Notes: generated by a model from the sequence alone, not told the origin. Shown: positions 1-6,682, counted from the first letter of the stretch. The stretch is 6,965 nucleotides of DNA from Bacillota bacterium (GCA_009778255.1 WRKD01000110.1:1-6965); one strand, 5' to 3'. Program-made: numbers and translations.

Positions 1-518
1 GTACCACCAGTTTCGTCTTTACGGTAACCGCAGCAGACGGCAGTACCACCTCTAGTTATACCGTGAGCGTTGTACGTGGGCTTAATCCGGTGGTCAGCAC
101 ATGGAAGCTTAGGGTAAATGGCGTTGAAGTAACCTGCGCAGCTTGGAACATTAATGGTTTTAATTATTTCAAGTTACGTGATATTGCTTTAGCACTGAAA
201 GGAACCCCTAAGCACTTTAATGTTACTTACAATAATGCCACCCGGGTAATCAGTATGATAAGCAATCAAGATTATGTTACAGTGGGCGGGGAAATGGTTA
301 AGCCTACAACCTATAAAAAATGTGTTCTTAGCAATCAGATGATGATGGTAGACAACCGTAATATTAACCTTACCGCTTATAATGTAGATGGCAACAACTA
401 CTTTATGTTAAGGGAAATTGGCGAATTATTTAATTTCGGCATTACCTACGATTCCATTACCCGTTATATGGATATCAATACTTCTACCGTTTATATACCA
501 ATAACAGACCCGCAATAA
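1..518 (+). CDS. C-terminal end of a secreted/surface protein with cadherin-like and stalk (copper amine oxidase N-like) domains, 5'-partial
   Basis: The reading frame is open from the left edge (first full codon at position 3), so the true start lies outside the window; the GTG at 63 is internal. The visible part is 171 residues. Residues 1-24 (TVTAADGSTTSSYTVSV) resemble the last strands of a cadherin-like beta-sandwich/Ig-like domain. After that come two copies of the stalk repeat typical of Bacillota surface proteins: one around residues 38-95 (NGFNYFKLRDIALAL) and one around 115-160 (DGNNYFMLREIGELF), joined by a VGGEM segment. The family resembles the N-terminal domain of copper amine oxidases but has no known catalytic role; it is usually a structural or ligand-binding appendage of exported proteins. 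No membrane anchor or LPxTG motif follows; the protein ends ITDPQ. The main function must lie upstream and cannot be inferred. A strong terminator follows the stop codon directly. Confidence 0.82.
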   Translation, partial: TTSFVFTVTAADGSTTSSYTVSVVRGLNPVVSTWKLRVNGVEVTCAAWNINGFNYFKLRDIALALKGTPKHFNVTYNNATRVISMISNQDYVTVGGEMVKPTTYKKCVLSNQMMMVDNRNINLTAYNVDGNNYFMLREIGELFNFGITYDSITRYMDINTSTVYIPITDPQ

Positions 519-522
519 TTAT

Positions 523-560
523 AAGGGCTCAGCTTTTTAGCTGAGCCCTTTCTTTTTTTT
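523..560 (+). terminator. Rho-independent terminator of the surface-protein gene
   Basis: A perfect 12-bp stem (523-534 AAGGGCTCAGCT pairs with 539-550 AGCTGAGCCCTT) has a TTTT loop and is followed by TCTTTTTTTT (551-560). It starts five bases after the TAA stop. The U-tract is on the plus strand and overlaps the ahcY stop codon. Read on the minus strand, the same stem is followed by TATAATTATT, which is only moderately U-rich, so it may work weakly for the convergent ahcY transcript as well. Confidence 0.93.
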
Positions 561-1800
561 ACCAACCCTGCAGATAAAGCTGTTGTTCCGGCGACAGGGT
601 ATCGAAGGAAATTCCCAAAGATAAAAGTTTTAAACGAGCAACCTGTTCATCGATTTCAGTTGGAACCGCTATTAAGCGAGGCTGCAAATCTTGATGATGT
701 TGTGCAAGATAACGTGCGCTAAGCGCCTGAATAGAAAAACTCATATCCATAATCTCTGCGGCATGGCCGTCTCCGGCGGCCAAATTAACTAAACGCCCTT
801 CGGCTATAAGATTAAGGGTATGGCCATTTTCCAGCGTATACCCTACAATATTCTTACGCCGTTCTTTTTTTTCTACACAAATACTCTCTAAATCGATGCG
901 GGAAACTTCGCAATCGAAATGCCCGGCGTTGCAAAGAATAACCTCGTTTTTCATAATAGGGAAATGCTCGCGCGTTATTACATCTTTGCAACCGGTAACT
1001 GTAATAAAGATATCGCCCAAAAGGGCGGCTTTTTCCATAGGCATTACAGTAAAGCCATCCATATGGGCTTCTATTGCTTTTATTGGGTCTATTTCGGTGA
1101 CAATCACTTGGGCGCCCAAACCTTTCGCGCGCATAGAAACTCCTTTACCGCACCAGCCATAACCCGCTACCACCACAGTTTTACCTGCTACAATTAAATT
1201 GGTGGTACGGTTGATACCATCCCATACCGATTGACCTGTGCCATAACGGTTATCAAACAGATATTTACAGCGGGCATTATTGACGGCTATTACCGGGCAA
1301 GCCAGCACAGCCTCTTTTTCCATTGCTTTGAGACGAGCTATACCGGTTGTGGTTTCCTCGCAGCTACCCCATACTCCGGCAAGCAAATCACGATAAGAGC
1401 CATGCAGCAAACTAAGGAGATCTCCACCGTCGTCAATTACAATATGTGGTCCAAATGCTAAGGCCTCTTGCAAATGCCTATGGTATTCTTGGGGGTTAAC
1501 TCCATGTTTAGCATAAACGGCAATCCGGTCATAAGTTGCCAAAGCGGCTGCTACATCATCCTGGGTAGACAGAGGATTAGAACCTGTAGCAGCAACCATA
1601 GCTCCACCGGCTGCCAGCACTGTAGCTAAATATGCGGTTTTAGCCTCCAAATGTATGGACATGGTCACTTTTAAGCCGGCAAAAGGAAGTTCTTGACAAA
1701 ATTCACTTTTTAGCCCATTAAGCAGCGGCATATGTGCCGCTGCCCATTCAATTTTCTGTTTTCCCACAGTAATCGGCGACATGTCTTCAGTTTTAGACAT
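559..1800 (-). CDS. ahcY: Adenosylhomocysteinase (S-adenosyl-L-homocysteine hydrolase), short archaeal/Thermotoga-like form
   Basis: This cytosolic NAD-dependent enzyme reversibly splits S-adenosylhomocysteine into adenosine and homocysteine, relieving product inhibition of methyltransferases. The 413-residue protein has the family landmarks: STQDDVAAA at 78-86, DDGGDL at 123-128, SCEETTTG at 146-153, K179 and D183 (equivalents of human K186/D190) in the CKYLFDN stretch, the Rossmann motif GYGWCGKG at 213-220, TEIDP at 235-239, NAGHFD at 291-296 and AEGRLVNL at 333-340. The 'YGTGQS' variant after D183 replaces human YGCRES. The protein lacks both the ~40-residue insertion and the C-terminal Lys/Tyr tail of the long bacterial/eukaryotic form and ends LQGW. 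The ATG at 1800 has an AGAGGGGG site six bases upstream. It lies 229 bp downstream of the homocysteine methyltransferase, which would use its product. Some archaeal relatives prefer S-inosylhomocysteine; sequence alone does not exclude that. No S-box or SAH riboswitch was recognised upstream. Confidence 0.95.
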   Translation of the reverse strand: MSKTEDMSPITVGKQKIEWAAAHMPLLNGLKSEFCQELPFAGLKVTMSIHLEAKTAYLATVLAAGGAMVAATGSNPLSTQDDVAAALATYDRIAVYAKHGVNPQEYHRHLQEALAFGPHIVIDDGGDLLSLLHGSYRDLLAGVWGSCEETTTGIARLKAMEKEAVLACPVIAVNNARCKYLFDNRYGTGQSVWDGINRTTNLIVAGKTVVVAGYGWCGKGVSMRAKGLGAQVIVTEIDPIKAIEAHMDGFTVMPMEKAALLGDIFITVTGCKDVITREHFPIMKNEVILCNAGHFDCEVSRIDLESICVEKKERRKNIVGYTLENGHTLNLIAEGRLVNLAAGDGHAAEIMDMSFSIQALSARYLAQHHQDLQPRLIAVPTEIDEQVARLKLLSLGISFDTLSPEQQLYLQGW

Positions 1801-1912
1801 ACAAAACCCCCTCTCGGAATAGATCTTCCAGAACTAAATTAGTCACTTACCCTGCAACGACTTTTTAAAACAAGTTGATTAAGCCGTTAAGCTGTGTGTT
1901 TTTGTTAAAACA

Positions 1913-1931
1913 GTTTTCGCAAAGCGAAAAC
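1913..1931. repeat. Near-perfect palindrome (8-bp arms, 3-base centre)
   Basis: GTTTTCGC (1913-1920) and GCGAAAAC (1924-1931) are exact reverse complements separated by AAA. The element lies about 110 bp upstream of the ahcY start, within its probable leader or promoter region. It could be an operator or a small RNA hairpin. On neither strand is it followed by a U-tract, so it is not a canonical terminator. Confidence 0.7.
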
Positions 1932-1933
1932 TT

Positions 1934-1974
1934 CCGCAACTCAACACTCAACACTCAACACTCAACATTTGCGG
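1934..1974. repeat. Four tandem heptamers (CTCAACA) bracketed by a 6-bp inverted repeat
   Basis: CTCAACA occurs four times without error at 1940-1967. The array is flanked by CCGCAA (1934-1939) and its exact complement TTGCGG (1969-1974), so in single-stranded form the array would sit in a loop of 29 bases. On the minus strand, the direction of ahcY transcription, it reads TGTTGAG repeated. Heptamer arrays like this are prone to copy-number change by slippage. The right arm overlaps the GC-rich hairpin at 1969-1985, so the two folds exclude each other. Confidence 0.85.
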
Positions 1975-1985
1975 CTGAAGGCCGC
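1969..1985. repeat. REP-like palindromic element, copy 1
   Basis: GCGGC (1971-1975) and GCCGC (1981-1985) form a short GC-rich hairpin with a TGAAG loop. Read on the minus strand the element is GCGGCCTTCAGCCGCAA, nearly identical to the hairpin at 6944-6961 (GCGGCCTTCGCGCCGCAA). The two copies are in opposite orientation, which suggests a dispersed intergenic repeat family. Confidence 0.6.
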
Positions 1986-2009
1986 GTTAGGTTAAAGAGT
2001 ATCACTATA

Positions 2010-2035
2010 CAATAAGCTTTTATAGCTGCTTATTG
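2010..2035 (-). terminator. Weak hairpin at the end of the homocysteine methyltransferase gene
   Basis: CAATAAGC (2010-2017) and GCTTATTG (2028-2035) pair over 8 bp around a 10-base loop. The stem contains the TAA stop of the methyltransferase. On the minus strand it is followed by TATAGTGATACTC, not a U-tract, so it is probably a 3'-end or attenuating structure rather than a full intrinsic terminator. Read-through into ahcY remains possible. Confidence 0.35.
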
Positions 2036-2905
2036 CATTACAGCTTTCGTTAAAGCCGCAATATGGGCCGGGGTGGTTCCACAGCAACCACCTAACATAG
2101 ATGCTCCGGCAGTGCGTAAGGCCAGCATATCTGCAGCAAAAGAGTTGGGATCAAGATCATATACTACTTTCCCCGCACATAGTTGTGGTTTACCGGCATT
2201 TGGCTGAGCTATTAAAGGCAAACCGGCCGGGGCCATAGCCTGCATAACAACTGCAAATTCCTGCGGGTACAGATCGCCACAATTAGCGCCAACCGCACAG
2301 GCGCCGGCTTGTTTTGCTGTTACCGCTATATCTACTGCTTTATCTCCCATCATGGTGCGCCCGCCGTCTTTAGTTTTTGCAAAAGTCATCGATAATATTA
2401 CCGGCAAGCATGGGGCAGCATCTCGGCAGGCATTCAACATTATTTGTGCTTCTGCTAAAGAAAAAACCGTTTCGATAATTATACCGCTTAAAGCAGTTTC
2501 GGCGAAAACGGCTGCCTGTTGACAATACGCTTCATAAAAAGCGCCGGAGTCGCCACTGCCATATGGTTTTAACAATTCACCTGCCGGCCCCATATCTCCA
2601 AAAACAAAAACTTTTCCCTCTGCAGCCTTAAGCGCCTGCTCAATTCCGGCATAAAGTGATTTTTCCAGCAGGGCTGCTTGACCGGCTTTTTTCATATAAA
2701 CGCTGTTTAAAGTTAAAGTATTAGTTATGAGGCATTGTGCTCCGGCTTCAATATAAGCACGATGTATATCATAAACTTGCTGCGGATGCTCTATATTAGC
2801 TAACCCGGCGCTTTCAGTTAATCCGGCTTGTGCAAGCATACTGCCCATGGCGCCGTCAAATACTAAAGGCTGTTTATTTTGTAAGCTTTCTAGAAAACCA
2901 ATCAT
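2030..2905 (-). CDS. Homocysteine S-methyltransferase, stand-alone zinc/Hcy-binding domain (MetH N-terminal module type)
   Basis: The predicted 291-residue cytosolic enzyme transfers a methyl group to the zinc-bound thiolate of homocysteine, giving methionine. The Pfam S-methyl_trans landmarks are all present: DGAMG at 17-21, TNTLTLNS at 61-68, FGDMGPAGE at 102-110, IIIET at 142-146, GANCG at 206-210, AQPNAGKP at 233-240 and GGCCGTTPAHI at 272-282. C209, C274 and C275 are the expected zinc ligands. The length matches one TIM-barrel domain; the folate, cobalamin and reactivation domains of full MetH are absent. The methyl donor is therefore open: methyl-THF through separate corrinoid/folate proteins, S-methylmethionine (MmuM-like), or another methylated compound. 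The ATG at 2905 is preferred because AGGAGG lies four bases upstream; the longer frame from a TTG at 2944 would place this site inside the gene. It lies 8 bp downstream of the PBP gene on the same strand, and ahcY, a source of homocysteine, is next. Confidence 0.9.
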   Translation of the reverse strand: MIGFLESLQNKQPLVFDGAMGSMLAQAGLTESAGLANIEHPQQVYDIHRAYIEAGAQCLITNTLTLNSVYMKKAGQAALLEKSLYAGIEQALKAAEGKVFVFGDMGPAGELLKPYGSGDSGAFYEAYCQQAAVFAETALSGIIIETVFSLAEAQIMLNACRDAAPCLPVILSMTFAKTKDGGRTMMGDKAVDIAVTAKQAGACAVGANCGDLYPQEFAVVMQAMAPAGLPLIAQPNAGKPQLCAGKVVYDLDPNSFAADMLALRTAGASMLGGCCGTTPAHIAALTKAVMQ

Positions 2906-2909
2906 TATG

Positions 2910-2915
2910 CCTCCT
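2910..2915 (-). promoter_or_regulatory. Ribosome binding site of the homocysteine methyltransferase, overlapping the PBP stop codon
   Basis: The minus strand reads TATATAGGAGGCATAATG. A perfect AGGAGG shares its first two bases with the TAG stop of the penicillin-binding protein (2916-2914) and sits four bases before the ATG at 2905. This fixes the start codon and suggests that ribosomes ending the PBP can reinitiate on the methyltransferase. Confidence 0.85.
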
Positions 2916-5847
2916 ATATACTGAAGTTGATTCTTTGCGACCAACCACTGGTCACACCAAACTCTGCATTATACGCATATAAACGGTAAGTGTAAGTATG
3001 GCCCAGCCTTACATCATCATCATCGAAAGAGTAAGCGCCGGTAACCTGGTATTTAATGGCGGTTTCTTCCTCGTCATCCGTAACCTTTTGAATAATATAG
3101 ATTGTTGTTGCCGGATCATTATGGCCTGCCCAGCTTAACAAGCAGCCCTTACCGGAAGGAAATACCGCCAGGCTATTGGGGGTTTGCAAAACAGGCACGC
3201 CGTTTTCATCTGTGGGATAAATGCTGCCCGAGGTGTTTCCTGAAGTTGTACCGTAGTTAGTATCGTGGTTGGTATCAGTAATAATACCAAGGTTTGTGCC
3301 TTGATTATTATCTGTGTTGACACTGTTAGCTGGCAAATAAGGGTTAGTGGGGTTGGTATCCAGTACGCCTTGGCTGAAACCTTCCAAAGCATGATCTGTT
3401 AGATCGCAAATTTTGGATGGCAGATATGCAGCGCCATAGTAACGTAAAGCAATAAATTCCTGCGGACAGCCGCCACTCATGCCATAAGCCGGCACATTCG
3501 CCAATACCCGCTCCGCGCCATGACGCGGATCGGTACAAATATAAACTGAATAAAGATCTCCTTGAGGAACAGTGTGTAAAGTACAATAAGCTTGTGGTGC
3601 ATACAGATAATAATCGGCTACTTTTGTGCTAATTTCTTTACCTTCTTCTAAATCTACCACCATACGCACGGAAGTGATTTTATTTGGGCAGTATTCCCCG
3701 GCTAAAGTTTCGCTATCTGCGCAAAGCTCAACAACCTGCCAAATATCAGATTCTTCTGTTGGTACATATCGATTATCAAATAGCTCCGAACCCAGAAATT
3801 CGGGGGGAGTTAGGGCGCTAGGCAATTTGCCGCTTTTTGTATCTATACTTATAGCCGCCAAACCCTCGGGCCTTTTAAACTGCGTTACTTCCATACCTTC
3901 ATGACAAGCGGTCATGATCACTTTCCATAATTGAGCTGTAGGACCTCCGCCATATACGCGCGGCAGGTATTGCACATTTTTTTCGGCATCCAGCATATTG
4001 TCATAACCCATCCATACTGCTCCGCATAATTCCGGAGTATAGCCGGCAAACCAAATATCTTTATGCCCGCTTTTACCGGCATATTCTTTTACATCTGAAG
4101 GTAATTCCACAGTGCCTGTTTTGCCGGCAGTGGGCCAATCGCTTAATCGGGCTGCAGTACCTGTGCCGCCGGCTACCGCACTGATCAGCATATCAGTAAG
4201 TAAATAGGCGGCTTGCTCCGACATAACAACTCTCTGTAAAGGGTCGGCTTCATAAATGATATTACCGCGCGCATCCAATATTTTAGCAACGCTGTAAGGT
4301 TTGGTATAGATACCGCCATTGGCAAAGGTGGCAAAAGCGCCTGCCATATCCAGCGGGCTGACCCCACGGGTAATGCCTCCTAAAGCAATAGAGCTGTAAT
4401 AGGCATCTTCCTCGCTTAAGGGTAACCCCATATTAACAGCATAGCTCCAGCCGGTTTGGGTGCCGATTGTTTGTAGCATCCTTACAGCACAGGTATTTCG
4501 CGAACCCATCAAAGCGCGGCGCATGGTAACCCGCCCTTGATAAGCACGGTCTGAATTACCCGGGTCATACTTTGCGCCGGTAAAAGGTGCATCGTCTAAC
4601 ACAAAGCCGGGACCATAGCCTAAATCTAAAGCCGGCCCATATGCCACTACCGGTTTAATACTTGACCCGGGTTGACGCTGGGAAGAGGTTGCTCTATTAA
4701 AACCGCGCTTAGCGCCATAACGGCGGCCTCCTACCAAACCACAGATTTCTCCGGTATGAGGGTTAACAATTGCCATACCGCTTTCAACAATATCACCGGT
4801 TTTTCCCTCGACTTGCTTAAAATTCTCATCGTCAGCATAGGCGTTTTCCATAGCTACCTGCACCTTTGGATACAAGGTAGTATATACATGTAATCCGGCT
4901 GTAAATAATGACTCTGCGGGCATATCTAATTGCAATAAAATATTTGTAGCTTCGGTAAGAACATTATCGACAAACCAAGGATGCATATAATCTGTGCCAA
5001 TATTATCCGGAGCTTTGGAAAGAACCAATTCTTCCTTCATAGCGGCGCGCGCCACAGCGCCATATTTCTCCTCATTATAGATTATTAAATTATTCAGCAC
5101 TGTATTACGCACGCCCAAAGCACGTTCCGGCTGACGATATGGCGAATAATACTCGGCGTTACGTAATACTCCCACCATTAAAGCTGCTTCGCTTAAGCTG
5201 ATATCCTTCAAATCTTTGGCGAAATAATAATTTGCCGCCGAATGAAAACCGTATGTACGCTGCCCTAAATAAATTTCATTCATATAGAGATATAGAATAT
5301 CATCCTTGCTATAACTTTTTTCAAATTCCAAAGCAAGTAAAGCCTCTTTTACTTTACGATCTAGTTTTTTTTGCGTATCTGCCACCACATTACGGATCAG
5401 CTGCATGGTAATGGTTGAAGCGCCTTGCGTAAATGTAAGCTCTTTATTTTTCAGGCTATCACGCGCATCAACAACAAGAGCACGCATCACCGAGCGAAAA
5501 TCTACACCATTATGCTCATAAAAACGAATATCTTCGGTAGCAATAAGCGCGTCTATTAAAAAAGGCGGCATATCGGCCAATTCGACAGTAACACGGTTTT
5601 CACCGGCATGCAAGGTTCCTATTTGCCGGCCGGTTTTATCATAAACATAGCTTGTCTGGTTCATTTGTAAATCGTCGGCGGTAATCTCCGGCAATTCCTG
5701 ACGCAAGCCGGCTATCCAACCGGCGCCCATAACACCGCCAATCAACGCCGCTATCATTATCACGATCAATAAGAACAATAGTATATATCCCCAGCGTATG
5801 CCTTTTTTTGGCCGGCGCATAGATCTTTTTTTTGCTTTGTGCGGCAT
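2914..5847 (-). CDS. Bifunctional class A penicillin-binding protein (PBP1A family) with C-terminal FN3-like domain
   Basis: This membrane-anchored cell-wall enzyme polymerises lipid II into glycan strands and cross-links the peptides. The 977-residue protein begins with a basic cytoplasmic tail (1-19) and one transmembrane helix (about 20-47). A GT51 glycosyltransferase domain follows: ATEDIRFYEHNGVD at 103-116 with catalytic E105, QGASTITMQL at 141-150, RKVKE at 164-168 and YLYMNEIYLG at 186-195. The transpeptidase domain has the SxxK motif at S395-K398 (in QPGSSIKP), SRN at 449-451 and KTGT at 576-579. The next region (about 700-820) carries six cysteines, including the EYCP and YCTLH signatures seen in related PBPs. 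Residues about 830-876 form an Asn/Thr/Gly-rich linker, and 885-977 look like a fibronectin type III domain (LSWAGHND, YTYRLYAYN). All active-site residues are intact. The ATG at 5847 has GGGGG six bases upstream, and it heads an operon with the homocysteine methyltransferase. It is longer than typical PBP1A proteins because of the tail. Confidence 0.95.
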   Translation of the reverse strand: MPHKAKKRSMRRPKKGIRWGYILLFLLIVIMIAALIGGVMGAGWIAGLRQELPEITADDLQMNQTSYVYDKTGRQIGTLHAGENRVTVELADMPPFLIDALIATEDIRFYEHNGVDFRSVMRALVVDARDSLKNKELTFTQGASTITMQLIRNVVADTQKKLDRKVKEALLALEFEKSYSKDDILYLYMNEIYLGQRTYGFHSAANYYFAKDLKDISLSEAALMVGVLRNAEYYSPYRQPERALGVRNTVLNNLIIYNEEKYGAVARAAMKEELVLSKAPDNIGTDYMHPWFVDNVLTEATNILLQLDMPAESLFTAGLHVYTTLYPKVQVAMENAYADDENFKQVEGKTGDIVESGMAIVNPHTGEICGLVGGRRYGAKRGFNRATSSQRQPGSSIKPVVAYGPALDLGYGPGFVLDDAPFTGAKYDPGNSDRAYQGRVTMRRALMGSRNTCAVRMLQTIGTQTGWSYAVNMGLPLSEEDAYYSSIALGGITRGVSPLDMAGAFATFANGGIYTKPYSVAKILDARGNIIYEADPLQRVVMSEQAAYLLTDMLISAVAGGTGTAARLSDWPTAGKTGTVELPSDVKEYAGKSGHKDIWFAGYTPELCGAVWMGYDNMLDAEKNVQYLPRVYGGGPTAQLWKVIMTACHEGMEVTQFKRPEGLAAISIDTKSGKLPSALTPPEFLGSELFDNRYVPTEESDIWQVVELCADSETLAGEYCPNKITSVRMVVDLEEGKEISTKVADYYLYAPQAYCTLHTVPQGDLYSVYICTDPRHGAERVLANVPAYGMSGGCPQEFIALRYYGAAYLPSKICDLTDHALEGFSQGVLDTNPTNPYLPANSVNTDNNQGTNLGIITDTNHDTNYGTTSGNTSGSIYPTDENGVPVLQTPNSLAVFPSGKGCLLSWAGHNDPATTIYIIQKVTDDEEETAIKYQVTGAYSFDDDDVRLGHTYTYRLYAYNAEFGVTSGWSQRINFSI

Positions 5848-5913
5848 ATATTACCCCCAAAATAATTAAAATAGTAAAAAGGATTTATAATTTGCTTAAA
5901 GAAATCTATAGGC

Positions 5914-5942
5914 ATTATAGCATATTATTTTAGTCGTTACAA
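5914..5942 (-). promoter_or_regulatory. Sigma-A-type promoter of the PBP-methyltransferase operon
   Basis: On the minus strand, TTGTAA (5942-5937) is followed after exactly 17 bases by TATAAT (5919-5914). The -10 box is preceded by TGC, giving an extended -10 element (TGCTATAAT). Transcription would start near 5907 and leave a leader of about 60 bases before the PBP ATG at 5847. The prediction rests on consensus match, spacing and position. Confidence 0.7.
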
Positions 5943-6002
5943 TATGATTACTTGTTCCAAATTTTACAAAAATCAAAAAATAAGCTTTAGCTAGAATTAA
6001 CT

Positions 6003-6007
6003 AAGGA
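6003..6007 (+). promoter_or_regulatory. Ribosome binding site selecting the cyclo-ligase start at 6016
   Basis: AAGGA at 6003-6007 lies eight bases before the ATG at 6016. It overlaps the upstream in-frame ATG at 6007, which would have no binding site of its own, so translation most likely begins at 6016. Confidence 0.7.
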
Positions 6008-6015
6008 TGTTGCCA

Positions 6016-6594
6016 ATGCCGCAAGAAAAACCTTATGCTTACTCTGATAAAGCTGCTCTGAGGCGGTATGTGCAGGAATGCTTGCATGCGGCAGATAAAG
6101 AGTTGCTTAAAAAAACAGACGAACATATTTGCGCACGATTATGGCAATTGACTAAATTACAACAGGTGCATTGTGTGCTGGCTTTCGCGCCTTTACCTCA
6201 AGAAGTAGATATATGGCCTTTGTTAAAAAAACTGCTTGCTGAATCGTACTGCCTATACCTGCCGCGTATTTGTGGGCCGGGTATTATGGAAGCTCGGGAA
6301 GTAAAAGATTTGCAGGAGCTTACGCCAAATCATTATCATATTAAAGAACCGCCGGTTACAGCACCAGTAGCAGCAGACAATACTATTGAATTGGCACTGA
6401 TTCCCGGGTTAGCCTTCTCAAAAGATTTATGGCGACTGGGGCGTGGCGGCGGTTTTTATGACCGCTATTTATGCGGCAGCAATGCTTTTCGTTTAGGAGT
6501 AACGCGGGAAATACAGATTTTTCCCGATATTCCCCATGAACAGCACGACTTACGCATGCAGGCCATACTCACCGAAGAATCATATTATAAATAG
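6016..6594 (+). CDS. 5-formyltetrahydrofolate cyclo-ligase (5,10-methenyl-THF synthetase)
   Basis: This cytosolic enzyme uses ATP to convert 5-formyl-THF to 5,10-methenyl-THF, returning the storage folate to the one-carbon pool. The 192-residue product has the usual family length. It shows an early basic segment (LRRYVQ, 15-20), the APLPQEVD stretch at 58-65, IPGLAFS at 129-135, the ATP/phosphate-binding signature RLGRGGGFYDRYL at 140-152, and the C-terminal PHEQHDLRMQAILTEE region. All are standard for the 5-FTHF_cyc-lig family (YgfA/Fau in E. coli, MTHFS in animals). It is transcribed divergently from the PBP operon across a roughly 170-bp spacer; no convincing plus-strand promoter was found there. 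Its folate product feeds the pathway that can supply methyl groups for methionine synthesis, matching the methyl-cycle genes nearby, but shared regulation is not shown. Only a 5-bp hairpin without a U-tract (6596-6608) follows the stop. Confidence 0.93.
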   Translation: MPQEKPYAYSDKAALRRYVQECLHAADKELLKKTDEHICARLWQLTKLQQVHCVLAFAPLPQEVDIWPLLKKLLAESYCLYLPRICGPGIMEAREVKDLQELTPNHYHIKEPPVTAPVAADNTIELALIPGLAFSKDLWRLGRGGGFYDRYLCGSNAFRLGVTREIQIFPDIPHEQHDLRMQAILTEESYYK

Positions 6595-6609
6595 TCTCTT
6601 ATCAAGAGC

Positions 6610-6629
6610 GCCTTCAATTGCCTTCAATT
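6610..6629 (+). repeat. Short tandem duplication GCCTTCAATT x2
   Basis: GCCTTCAATT is present twice back to back (6610-6619 and 6620-6629) in the spacer before the tRNA promoter. The second copy's TCAATT can pair with AATTGA at 6636-6641. No function is apparent. Confidence 0.7.
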
Positions 6630-6637
6630 AAAAACAA

Positions 6638-6666
6638 TTGACAAGCGGCTTATTGCATGATAATAT
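6638..6666 (+). promoter_or_regulatory. Promoter of tRNA-His
   Basis: A perfect -35 box TTGACA (6638-6643) is followed after 17 bases by TAATAT (6661-6666), a good -10 match. Transcription would start near 6673, about ten bases before the mature tRNA 5' end. Confidence 0.8.
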
Positions 6667-6682
6667 AAATTTTGTTATGCAT

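Noticed and set aside
1940..1967. CRISPR array
   Set aside because: The heptamers are directly adjacent with no spacers and are far too short.
1801..2029. S-box (SAM) or SAH riboswitch upstream of ahcY
   Set aside because: I could not find the conserved cores or multi-helix layout of either class; the space is mostly taken up by short repeats. An Infernal search with the Rfam models would settle it.
2906..2944. Longer methyltransferase start (TTG at 2944)
   Set aside because: It has no ribosome binding site, overlaps the PBP gene by 31 bp, and adds residues outside the family domain, whereas the ATG at 2905 has a perfect AGGAGG.
3135..5860. Several open frames of 60-92 codons overlapping the PBP gene on both strands
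   Set aside because: They are shadows of a well-supported gene, with no ribosome sites or recognisable domains.
5963..5997. Plus-strand promoter TTTACA...TAGAAT for the cyclo-ligase
   Set aside because: The spacing is 23 bases and transcription would begin at the ribosome binding site, so it is not a convincing promoter.
6007..6015. Cyclo-ligase start at the ATG at 6007
   Set aside because: The only plausible ribosome site, AAGGA, overlaps this codon and fits the ATG at 6016.
2028..6658. Shared 11-mer GCTTATTGCAT at 2028-2038 and 6648-6658
   Set aside because: Matches of this length are expected by chance within 7 kb, and the flanks do not match.
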